Assembly: GCA_016218815.1 (NCBI GenBank)
Contig: JACRCX010000089.1
Coordinates: 1 to 64,000, forward strand
Direction: 5' to 3'
Source: Deltaproteobacteria bacterium
GTDB taxonomy: Bacteria; Myxococcota_A; Polyangia; DRWM01; JAAZOP01
DNA length: 64,000 bases
Made by a program: the position numbers and the translations under genes. A model generated the notes under the pieces. That model was not told the DNA's origin. It searched no databases and saw only the letters and a program-made list of their open reading frames with translations. Shown here piece by piece: positions 42,516-49,520 of this stretch (within the stretch, counting starts at the first letter, position 1; the number at the start of each line of letters is the position of its first letter).

Positions 42516-43541
42516 CTACTTCTCGATGCGCTGGATGGCATCCAGATCGGCCACGCCTAGGCCGCGGGAGACGGCGGTGTCGAGCCAGCGGGGAGGGCGA
42601 TTGGCCTCGGCGAGAGTGGGGAGGCCCTTCTCCTTGCGCTTGGCATCGATGATGTCGGCGAGGACAGCGTCGAGGGCGAGAGGGTCGGGGGAGGCGAAGA
42701 TCGTCCCCAGCGACCAGGTGTTGGCGCGGACGTAGGCCGGACCGCCATGCCATTCGGCGGTGAGGCCGTCGGCCACGGAGAGGCGGAGGCGTTTCTTGAC
42801 CTCCTCCATGCCCAGGACGTCGGCGAGGTAGGGGTCGCAGTTGTGGTCGTGGTAGCGGTTGGGGTTGTGGATGAGGCCGAAGAGGTTTTTCGTGCAGCCG
42901 CCGACACCCGCGAGGTCGTGGTCCTTGACGACGCCGACGGAGATGAGGGCATCCACGCCGAGGAAGACCTCCGAGAGGAGGCTGCCGACGCGACCGGCGA
43001 CGTAGAGCTCGCGGGAGTAGCCGGCCTCGTCGGTGCCCTGGAGGCGGTAGCCGCGATCGCGGGCGTCCTGGCCGGTCGGATAGCCGACGTCGACCAGCTC
43101 CTGCTTCAAGCGATCGAAGACGACGATGCCACGCCCGCCGCGGCCCGCGGCGCGGAGCTCGGCGACGAGGGCTTCGACGACGTCGACGGAGGTGGACATG
43201 CCGCGGCCGGCGAGCATGTTGACCTTGATGCCGATGCGCTCGTCCTCGTGGAAGAGTCTCTGGAGGAAATCGCCCGGCTCGCCGCCGCCGGCACCGCCGA
43301 GGGCCTTGGTCATCAGCTCTTTCACGCCGTCGGCGCGGTTGCGGGATTCGACGACGTCGGGATCGGCGGCGAGAGCGACGCGAGGGCCGGTGGAGGTGTC
43401 GGGGGCGGGCGAGTCGGGATCGTCCTTGGCGGCGCGGGAGTCGGCGTGACCTTCGGAGGGCTTGCACCCGATGATGGGGAGGATGGGGAGGAGGAGGGGA
43501 GCGGCGGTGGTGCCGAGGAATTGGCGGCGCGACAGTTTCAT
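42516..43541 (-). CDS. DUF362 protein with Tat/lipoprotein signal
   Basis: 341 residues. N-terminus Ser-Arg-Arg-Gln-Phe-Leu-Gly is a textbook twin-arginine signal and a Cys at residue 26 could be lipidated. DUF362 body: Ile-Gly-Ile-Lys-Val-Asn near 101, Gly-Val-Val-Lys-Asp-His near 200 and Cys-Thr-Lys-Asn-Leu-Phe-Gly near 213. Family members often carry a ferredoxin tail; this one does not, so electrons would come from a partner. ATGA overlap with the Fe-S gene upstream and nine bases to the radical SAM gene downstream show one operon. Confidence 0.88.
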   Translation of the reverse strand: MKLSRRQFLGTTAAPLLLPILPIIGCKPSEGHADSRAAKDDPDSPAPDTSTGPRVALAADPDVVESRNRADGVKELMTKALGGAGGGEPGDFLQRLFHEDERIGIKVNMLAGRGMSTSVDVVEALVAELRAAGRGGRGIVVFDRLKQELVDVGYPTGQDARDRGYRLQGTDEAGYSRELYVAGRVGSLLSEVFLGVDALISVGVVKDHDLAGVGGCTKNLFGLIHNPNRYHDHNCDPYLADVLGMEEVKKRLRLSVADGLTAEWHGGPAYVRANTWSLGTIFASPDPLALDAVLADIIDAKRKEKGLPTLAEANRPPRWLDTAVSRGLGVADLDAIQRIEK

Positions 43542-44677
43542 AGCAAGGCCTCGTTCAGGAGTTCGATCATGTCCTTGACCTGCCAGCCGGAGCCTGCGGC
43601 AGCGAGCATCTCCCGGCAGGAGGGGCAGGCGGTGACGACGGTGGAGGAACCGTCGGGCTTGCCGAGCGGTTCGAGTCTGCGGCGGGCGACGGCGCTCGCC
43701 GTGTCGGGATAGACGTCGGGGACGGCGCCACCGCCGCCGCAGCAGTCGGCTTTCTCGCGGTTGCGGGGGAACTCGCTGATGCCTTCGCCCAGGACGCGGG
43801 AGAAGACGTCGCGAGGGGCGTCATAGATGCCCAGATCCCGGCCGAGGTGGCAGGGGTCGTGGTAGAAGGCGGGACCGCCGAGAGAAAGCTTGCGGAAGCG
43901 GCCGAGGACGGGGAGGACGGCTTCGGAGAGGTGGAGCAGCCGGGTATCGATCGTCACGCCGGCTTCGACGTAGAGCACGCGCAGGGCATGCAAACAGCCG
44001 GGGTCGGGGACGACCGTGAAAGGGATGCCGGAGAGGGCACGACGGACGCGGCGCGCGGCGGCGAGGAAGCCGTCGCGGTCGCCGGCCTGGAGCAGGGGCA
44101 GTCCGCAGCAGTAGTCGGCGACGAGGGCGGCGCGGCCGTTGGGGCCGACGTCCAGGACGCGCAGCGCGGCGGCGACGTCCGCGGGGTGATCGAGGCACGC
44201 CTTGCAGCCGGGGAAGAGCGCGAGCTTCGTCTCGGCGGAGACGGCGCGGTCGGCGGCGAAGGCGGCGACGTTGAGCTGCATGCGTCGCTGGCGTTCGGAG
44301 AAACCGTGGACGAGCGTTGCGGCGGGCTTGGGCGCGACCTGGTGGTTCCAGGCGAGGACGCGACCGGCGCGCAGCGAAGCGGGGACCTCGATGCCGTGGT
44401 CGCAGTAGGTGCGACAGCCGTGGCATTCGAGGCAGGCCCACAGGGGGAGGGCGGCGGACTCGTCCAGAGGGAGGGTCTGGCGGACGATTTCGTGCAGGAT
44501 GGTCTGCTTGCCCCAGGGCGTGACGGTCTCGCGGGCCTGGACGGCGGAGACGGGGCAGACGAAGCGGCAGAGCTTGGGGCAGTAGGTGCAGTAGGTCTGG
44601 GCCTTGGTTGGACCGGTGCGCGGCGTTTCAGACTTTCCTCGGCTCCTGGCGGTGCGCCAGCTGCTCACGGGGAGCAA
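43538..44677 (-). CDS. (Fe-S)-binding oxidoreductase, heterodisulfide reductase-like
   Basis: 379 residues. Two ferredoxin-type clusters near the N-terminus (Cys-Thr-Tyr-Cys-Pro-Lys-Leu-Cys at ~30 and Cys-Leu-Glu-Cys-His-Gly-Cys near 82). Two CCG-type domains follow (Asp-Tyr-Cys-Cys-Gly-Leu-Pro near 190; Asp-Pro-Cys-His-Leu then Asp-Cys-Cys-Gly-Gly-Gly-Gly near 310; Ala-Cys-Pro-Ser-Cys near 352). This is the GlpC/HdrB-like layout for electron transfer. No export signal is seen, so it probably works inside the cell. The start is TTG at 44677 or GTG at 44668. First gene of the operon with DUF362 and the radical SAM enzyme. Confidence 0.9.
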   Translation of the reverse strand: MLPVSSWRTARSRGKSETPRTGPTKAQTYCTYCPKLCRFVCPVSAVQARETVTPWGKQTILHEIVRQTLPLDESAALPLWACLECHGCRTYCDHGIEVPASLRAGRVLAWNHQVAPKPAATLVHGFSERQRRMQLNVAAFAADRAVSAETKLALFPGCKACLDHPADVAAALRVLDVGPNGRAALVADYCCGLPLLQAGDRDGFLAAARRVRRALSGIPFTVVPDPGCLHALRVLYVEAGVTIDTRLLHLSEAVLPVLGRFRKLSLGGPAFYHDPCHLGRDLGIYDAPRDVFSRVLGEGISEFPRNREKADCCGGGGAVPDVYPDTASAVARRRLEPLGKPDGSSTVVTACPSCREMLAAAGSGWQVKDMIELLNEALL

Positions 44678-44715
44678 TCATAGCCGATGAGGGGAGGAGG
44701 GGAGGGGGAAAAAGA

Positions 44716-44790
44716 AACCACCGATGGACACCGATGGACACCGATAGAGGGGAGGGAGCCCTTCGACAAGCTCAGGGCGCCTTCGGCGGA
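44716..44790. repeat. Two dispersed repeats side by side
   Basis: 44716-44752 is a copy of the accaccgatggacaccgatgg family. 44759-44778 is the cccttcgacaagctcagggc near-palindrome, and with the following gccttcggcgg it matches the copy at 48224 over a longer stretch. They fill the gap between rsmB and the Fe-S gene. Confidence 0.75.
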
Positions 44791-44794
44791 GGGT

Positions 44795-46315
44795 TCAGGG
44801 GCGGCGGAGGAGGGCGGCGTAGAAGCCGTCGGTGCCGGACTCGTGGGGGAGGAGGGCGGCGCCGATGTCGAGAGGGTGCCAGGGAAGGGGAAAGGCACCG
44901 GGGACGGGGAGAAGACCGGGGGAGGAGGAGAGCAAGGAGCGCATCTGTTCCGGACCCTCGGCGGGGAGGAGGGAGCAGACGGCGTACAGCAACATGCCGC
45001 CGGGGGCGAGGAGGGAGGCGGTGCGGCGGAGGATGGCGGATTGGAGCGCGGCGAGACGGTCGATGTCGGAGGGGTCCAGGCGCCAGCGGATCTCGGGACG
45101 ACGGGAGAGGGTGCCGGTGCCGGAGCAGGGGGCGTCGACGAGGATGGCGTCGAACGAGCCTGCGATGCCGGCGACACCGACGGACCAATCGACGGCGAGG
45201 GTCTCGACGGGAGGAAGACCGAGACGCTGAAGCTCGGGCGCAAGACGCGCGAGCTTGTCGGGATTGACGTCGGCCGCGAGAAGCGTCGCGTCCGGGGGGA
45301 GGCGCTCGGCCAGCGCGGTGGTCTTCGTGCCGCGTCCGGCACAAGCGTCCAGGACGATGGCGCCGGAACGAAGCGGAAGAGCCTCGGCGACGAGGTAGGC
45401 GCCGTGTTCCTGGGGCGTGGCGGCGCCGGAGGCGACGAGGTGGTGGGAGCGGAGATCGCCGGCGCCGGGGGGGAGGGGGAGGACGGGGGAGTTGTTGGTA
45501 ATCAACGAGTCGCCAGGTGGCCGGACTTCCGTATCCGAACCGCGGGCTTCAGCCCGCGGCTGGCCCAGCCGCGCCCTGAAGGGCGCGGTTCGGTTCCGGC
45601 CAGTCGAGTCGTTGGTCCGGAGGTGCGAAGGGAAGTCGGGGTGGCGGCGGTTGAGGCGGAGGGAACGGGTGGGGCGGTCGAGGGACCAGCGAGAGAGGGC
45701 GAGGGCGGCGGGTTCACCCCAGGCGGAGGAGAAGGCGGAGAAGAGCCAGGGGGGGAGGGCGGAGAGGAGTTGTTGGTCGTTGGTGGGTCGATCGGGTCGA
45801 GTTGTTGGTTTGGGGGCGCCGGACGGGTCCGGAGGTGATTCCTCATGGCGCAAGGTCGTCGGGGAACTCGGACGCGGGCTGCGGGTAGTGGACTGCGAGC
45901 GACCAGCCACAAGCTGCGAGCTCCGCGTGAGGCTGCGGAGGACCCCGTTGACGAGGCGGGAGAGGGAGGGGTTCCGGAGCTGCTTGGCGGCTTCGACGGC
46001 GAGGTGGACGGCGGCGTGGGGGGGGGTAGGGTGGGGGCCGAGGAGCTCGTAGGCGGCGAGGCGGAGGATCTGACGGGTGATGTCGTCGAGGGACTCGAGG
46101 CCGCGGGGGAGAAGCGGGTCGAGAGCGGCGTCGAGGATGCCGCGCCAGCGACAGGTCCCCAGGGCGAGCTCGGTGGAGAAGGCGCGGTCGTCGTGAGAAG
46201 GGGTTGGGAAGGGGCGCCACGCGTCGTCGAGGGCCTTGGTGAGGTAGGCGCGGTCGCGCTCGACGAGCTGGAGGGCGACGGCGGCGGCGAGGCGTGGTGC
46301 GAGGCCTGGGAGCAT
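44795..46315 (-). CDS. rsmB: 16S rRNA m5C967 methyltransferase RsmB with repeat-derived inserts
   Basis: 506 residues, longer than the usual ~430-450. N-terminal NusB-like domain (about 1-130), then the SAM-dependent core: Leu-Asp-Ala-Cys-Ala-Gly-Arg-Gly-Thr-Lys-Thr (motif I), catalytic Asp-Ala-Pro-Cys-Ser-Gly-Thr-Gly and Val-Cys-Ser-Leu. Both cysteines needed for m5C transfer are present. Two extra segments, about 45 residues each, are in-frame translations of dispersed repeats: one just after the NusB domain (DNA ~45770-45900) and one ahead of the catalytic domain (DNA ~45491-45615). Both fall in places that vary in the family, so the enzyme may work. It overlaps rseP by one base (TGATG). 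Confidence 0.9.
   Translation of the reverse strand: MLPGLAPRLAAAVALQLVERDRAYLTKALDDAWRPFPTPSHDDRAFSTELALGTCRWRGILDAALDPLLPRGLESLDDITRQILRLAAYELLGPHPTPPHAAVHLAVEAAKQLRNPSLSRLVNGVLRSLTRSSQLVAGRSQSTTRSPRPSSPTTLRHEESPPDPSGAPKPTTRPDRPTNDQQLLSALPPWLFSAFSSAWGEPAALALSRWSLDRPTRSLRLNRRHPDFPSHLRTNDSTGRNRTAPFRARLGQPRAEARGSDTEVRPPGDSLITNNSPVLPLPPGAGDLRSHHLVASGAATPQEHGAYLVAEALPLRSGAIVLDACAGRGTKTTALAERLPPDATLLAADVNPDKLARLAPELQRLGLPPVETLAVDWSVGVAGIAGSFDAILVDAPCSGTGTLSRRPEIRWRLDPSDIDRLAALQSAILRRTASLLAPGGMLLYAVCSLLPAEGPEQMRSLLSSSPGLLPVPGAFPLPWHPLDIGAALLPHESGTDGFYAALLRRP
45491..45615. repeat. Hairpin repeat inside rsmB
   Basis: A repeat inserted in frame. Its core 45535-45593 folds as an outer 10-bp stem (ccgaaccgcg with cgcggttcgg) holding two perfect small hairpins (around cgggcttcagcccg and gcgccctgaagggcgc). 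The flanks carry gttgttggt and gtcgttggtccgg, parts of the gttggtgggtcgatcgggtc family, so this is a compound element. Confidence 0.75.
45770..45830. repeat. Dispersed repeat copy inside rsmB
   Basis: A close match to the intergenic copy at 13083 (gttggtgggtcgatcgggtc then gagttgttggt). It lies within the rsmB coding region. On the coding strand it reads Pro-Thr-Thr-Arg-Pro-Asp-Arg-Pro-Thr-Asn-Asp-Gln-Gln. Confidence 0.75.
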
Positions 46316-48015
46316 CAGTTGCAGCCGAAGAGGCCGGCGATGTCGGCCCACTTGCGTGCGATGTCGTTCTTGAGGGCGAGGGCGATGAGGGCGAGGATGA
46401 GGATGAGGCCGATGGTCTGGGCGATCTCGCGGGTACGGCGGGAGAGCGGCTTGCGGCGGACCGCTTCGATGGCGAAGAAGAGGAGCTGGCCGCCGTCGAG
46501 GACGGGGATGGGGAGGAGATTCAAGATGCCGAGGTTGATGCTGATGAGGGCCATGGCCCAGAGATAGGAGGTGGCACCGGCCTCGGCGGAGTGCGAGGCG
46601 ACGTCGAAGATGAGGACGGGTCCGCCGATGGCGGAGACGGAGACGCGGCCCTGGAAGATGGCGGCGAAGCCGAGGGCGGTGAGGCGGATGACGTTGCCGG
46701 TCTCGGCGAAGGCGCCGAAGAAGGCGCGGGAGAGGCGGTTGGGGTTGGGGATGGGCTCGTCAGCGGAATTGCGCTGGTACCCGGTGATGCCGATGGAGAA
46801 GCGCTTCTGATCCTGGCCGAAGGGATCGCGGAAGGTTTCGGTGTGGAGCTCCAGGGTGAGCGGGATCTCGCGTCCGTCGCGTTGGACGAGCAGCGAGTGG
46901 GGGCCTTCCTTGTCGGCCTCGGGGGACAGGCCGGCGTCGAGCCAGGTGACGAGGGGCTTGTCGTCGAGGCGGAGGAGGCGGTCGCCGACCTGGAGGCCGC
47001 CTTTGGCGGCGGGGCTTCCGGGGTCGACGCGACTGACGACGAGGTCGGAGCTGGTGGCGCCGAGGGCGTCGGCGACGGGTCGGCCGGGCGAGGCCTCGAC
47101 GGCGACGCGGAGGGCCTCGGCGACGAAGACGGCGCCCAGGCCGGTGGGGATCGGCGCGGCGCGGAGGAGGCCGACGTCGAGGCGGCCATCGTCCGGCGTG
47201 CGGGCGCGTTCGAGGTCGATGAGGCGGCGGACGCGCTTGCCGTTGACGGAGACGACCTCGTCGACGGCACGGAGGGCGGGGGCGGGGTTGTCGGGCGCGC
47301 GGGGTCCGAGGATGGACGTGCGGTAGTAGGGCGAGACGCCGATGCGGCCGACCTCGTTGACGAAGCCGAGGATGGGCATGACGGTCTGGGTGGGCTTGGG
47401 GGTGATGGTGCGGGTGAACGTCTCGGAGCCGCGGCGGACCCGGAACTCGAGGGGTTCGCCGGGGCGATCCTCGACCTCGTCGACGACATCCTCGAAGCCG
47501 TAGGTCGTGGTGCCGTCGACGGAGACGATCTGGTCGCCGGGGCGGAGGCCGGCCTGGGCGGCGGGGGTGCCGGCGAAGACGGTGCCGACGGACGGAGGGG
47601 CGATGGTGTCGCGGCCGAGGAGGACGAAGAAGTAGATGAAGATGGGGAAGATGAGGTTCATGACGGGGCCGCCGACGAGGATGACGGCGCGCTGCCAGAG
47701 GGGCTTGTCGGCGAGCGCGCGCCCGCGATCCTCGGGGGTGCGGATTTCGGAGTCCTCGGGGACCTCGTCGGAAACGCCGTCGCCGCCGGTGGCGCCTTCG
47801 CCGAGCATCTTGACGTAGCCGCCGAGGGGGATCACGGAGACGAGGTATTCGGTCTCGCCGCGGCGGAAGCCGACGAGCTTCCTGCCGAAGCCGAGGGAGA
47901 ACTTCAAGACTTTGACGCCGAAGATCTTGGCCCACATGAAGTGCCCGAGCTCGTGGACAAAGATCAGGACGCCCAATAGGATGATGAAGAGAAGGATGTC
48001 TTTCAGGCCGCCCAT
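46315..48015 (-). CDS. rseP: RIP metalloprotease RseP (site-2 protease)
   Basis: 566 residues, inner-membrane zinc protease that cuts anti-sigma factors and signal-peptide remnants inside the membrane. His-Glu-Leu-Gly-His in the first membrane segment (about 20-24), the third ligand in Asn-Leu-Leu-Pro-Ile-Pro-Val-Leu-Asp-Gly-Gly near 510, and two PDZ domains between (about 150-250 and 270-350, the second with Gly-Gly-Leu-Gln-Val-Gly-Asp). The start codon overlaps by two bases, on opposite strands, an ATG of the sigma-54 activator frame. Operon with rsmB. Confidence 0.96.
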   Translation of the reverse strand: MGGLKDILLFIILLGVLIFVHELGHFMWAKIFGVKVLKFSLGFGRKLVGFRRGETEYLVSVIPLGGYVKMLGEGATGGDGVSDEVPEDSEIRTPEDRGRALADKPLWQRAVILVGGPVMNLIFPIFIYFFVLLGRDTIAPPSVGTVFAGTPAAQAGLRPGDQIVSVDGTTTYGFEDVVDEVEDRPGEPLEFRVRRGSETFTRTITPKPTQTVMPILGFVNEVGRIGVSPYYRTSILGPRAPDNPAPALRAVDEVVSVNGKRVRRLIDLERARTPDDGRLDVGLLRAAPIPTGLGAVFVAEALRVAVEASPGRPVADALGATSSDLVVSRVDPGSPAAKGGLQVGDRLLRLDDKPLVTWLDAGLSPEADKEGPHSLLVQRDGREIPLTLELHTETFRDPFGQDQKRFSIGITGYQRNSADEPIPNPNRLSRAFFGAFAETGNVIRLTALGFAAIFQGRVSVSAIGGPVLIFDVASHSAEAGATSYLWAMALISINLGILNLLPIPVLDGGQLLFFAIEAVRRKPLSRRTREIAQTIGLILILALIALALKNDIARKWADIAGLFGCN

Positions 48016-48067
48016 GGGACAGCGCTTATACCACGAAGGGGAGGGCGACGGGGACGAGGCTCGGGCG

Positions 48068-49198
48068 ATGGCGGAGGCGCTGCGCCGGGTGTGCGGGGTG
48101 GAGGTGGGGGAGGAGCAGGCGGCGGAGATCGTGCGGCGGTTCCGGGAGGGGAGGGGGGCGCCTGCCCGCCGAAGCCCCCCCGGGGGCGAAGGCGGGAGCG
48201 GTCGAGCGGTCGAGCGGTCGGGCCCCTTCGACGAGCTCAGGGCGCCTTCGGCGGGGGAGGTGGATGGGATTGTCGGGTCGAGCGCGGCGATCCGGGAGAT
48301 GTTGCGGCGGCTGGAGCGGATTGCGCGGGCGGACGCGACGGTGCTGATCCTGGGGGAGAACGGGACGGGGAAGGAGCTGGCGGCGCGGGCGGTGCACCGG
48401 CGTTCGCGACGCGCGGGTGGTGCGTTCATCTCGCAGAACTGCTCGGCGATGCCGGAGACGCTGCTCGATTCGACGCTGTTCGGTCACGTGCGGGGGGCGT
48501 TCACGGGAGCGGTCACGGATCGGATGGGGTTGTTCGAGGCGGCGAGCGGGGGGACGTTGTTCCTGGACGAGGTGGGGGAGATGAGCGCGTCGTTGCAGGC
48601 CAAGCTGTTGCGCGTGCTGGAGGAGGGACAGCTCGCGCCGGTGGGGGCGGTGGAGCCGCGGCGGGTGGACGTGCGGGTGGTGGCGGCGACGAACCGGGAC
48701 CTGGAGGAGATGGCGCGGGGGAGGGCGTTCCGCGAGGATTTGCTGCACCGGCTGAGCGTGCTGGTGCTGCGGGTGCCGCCTCTCAGGGAGCGGCGGGAGG
48801 ATATCCCGCTCCTGGTGGAGCATTTCCGGTCGAGGCTTGTGGAGAGGGAGGGGAGGGAGAGGGGGTTCACGAGGGAGTGTATGGAGCGGCTGGGGGAGTA
48901 CGGGTGGCCGGGGAACGTGCGGGAGCTGCGGCACGAGGTGGAGAGACTGTGGGTGTTCTCGGGGGAGGAGCTCGAGATCGGGCCCGAACACCTGTCGCCC
49001 GAAATCGCCCGCGCGGCGCAGCCGAAGCAGGCCGGCAAGGCGGGGCTGCACGCGAACGTTGAGGCGCTGGAGCGGCGTCAGATCGAGGATGCGCTGCGGC
49101 GGACGAAGGGGAACCGGACGCACGCGGCGACGCTGTTGGGGGTGAGCCGGCGGAATCTCATCCGGAAGATCGCGAAGATGGGGTTGGGAGGTCGGTGA
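48068..49198 (+). CDS. Sigma-54-dependent transcriptional activator
   Basis: 376 residues. Enhancer-binding protein with a short N-terminus (no receiver, GAF or FHA domain), an AAA+ core and a Fis-type DNA-binding helix pair. Walker A Gly-Glu-Asn-Gly-Thr-Gly-Lys-Glu, the sigma-54 contact loop Gly-Ala-Phe-Thr-Gly-Ala, Walker B Leu-Phe-Leu-Asp-Glu-Val-Gly-Glu-Met and C-terminal Arg-Thr-His-Ala-Ala-Thr-Leu-Leu-Gly-Val-Ser are all intact. Between the N-terminus and the AAA+ core lies Gly-Pro-Phe-Asp-Glu-Leu-Arg-Ala-Pro-Ser-Ala-Gly, which is the in-frame translation of the repeat at 48224. ATG 48014 is an alternative start but would overlap the rseP start. Without a sensor domain, its signal is unknown. 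Confidence 0.9.
   Translation: MAEALRRVCGVEVGEEQAAEIVRRFREGRGAPARRSPPGGEGGSGRAVERSGPFDELRAPSAGEVDGIVGSSAAIREMLRRLERIARADATVLILGENGTGKELAARAVHRRSRRAGGAFISQNCSAMPETLLDSTLFGHVRGAFTGAVTDRMGLFEAASGGTLFLDEVGEMSASLQAKLLRVLEEGQLAPVGAVEPRRVDVRVVAATNRDLEEMARGRAFREDLLHRLSVLVLRVPPLRERREDIPLLVEHFRSRLVEREGRERGFTRECMERLGEYGWPGNVRELRHEVERLWVFSGEELEIGPEHLSPEIARAAQPKQAGKAGLHANVEALERRQIEDALRRTKGNRTHAATLLGVSRRNLIRKIAKMGLGGR
48224..48255. repeat. Near-palindromic repeat inside the sigma-54 activator gene
   Basis: cccttcgacgagctcagggc followed by gccttcggcggg, the same extended form as at 44759-44790. Here it is coding and keeps the frame. Confidence 0.75.
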
Positions 49199-49520
49199 GG
49201 GAAGCAAGCAACCACCGATGAACACCGATGGACACAGATAGGGGGAGAGGGTGCAGGGGGTTCTTGGTTGTTGGTTGTTGGTGGGGCGATCGGATCGAGT
49301 TCTTGGTCCGGAGGTGCGAAGGTCAGGGCGTGCCGCGTGGATCAGGGGCGGAGCCGAACGTGTCCAGCGGCGACCCAAGGCCGCCAGTGCGGGTGAACCA
49401 CCGGTATCGAACCACCGGTATCGCGGATTGACTGCCGCGCCGTCACGAGACATTCTTCGGGGCTGGCCGCCACCGCGCGGACCCTCGCGGGCGTTGCGGA
49501 GCACGCCTGCCCGAATCTCG
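49199..49520. other. Repeat-rich leader of the BREX-like operon
   Basis: No gene seen in these 322 bases. They hold a copy of the accaccgatgaacaccgatgg repeat (49209-49241), a copy of the gttggtgggtcgatcgggtcgag family (49259-49310), and then the tandem operator and promoter at 49395-49456. An open frame with a GTG at 49251 runs into pglZ, but its first part is only repeat sequence. Confidence 0.6.
49395..49456 (+). promoter_or_regulatory. Promoter with tandem 14-bp operator for the BREX-like operon
   Basis: gaaccaccggtatc occurs twice, back to back, at 49395-49408 and 49409-49422. Each unit contains the palindrome accggt. Six bases later comes TTGACT (49428-49433), a 17-base spacer and CATTCT (49451-49456), a fair sigma-70 promoter. 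The layout suits an activator or repressor that touches RNA polymerase at the -35 box. Confidence 0.5.

Noticed and set aside
49199..49320. CRISPR array from the repeated accaccgat and gttggtggg units
   Set aside because: The units are short and degenerate, lack constant spacers and lie singly between genes across the window. No cas gene is present.
49251..49520. N-terminal extension of PglZ from the GTG at 49251
   Set aside because: The first ~20 residues are the translation of a dispersed repeat, and the promoter-like sites at 49395-49456 lie inside it.
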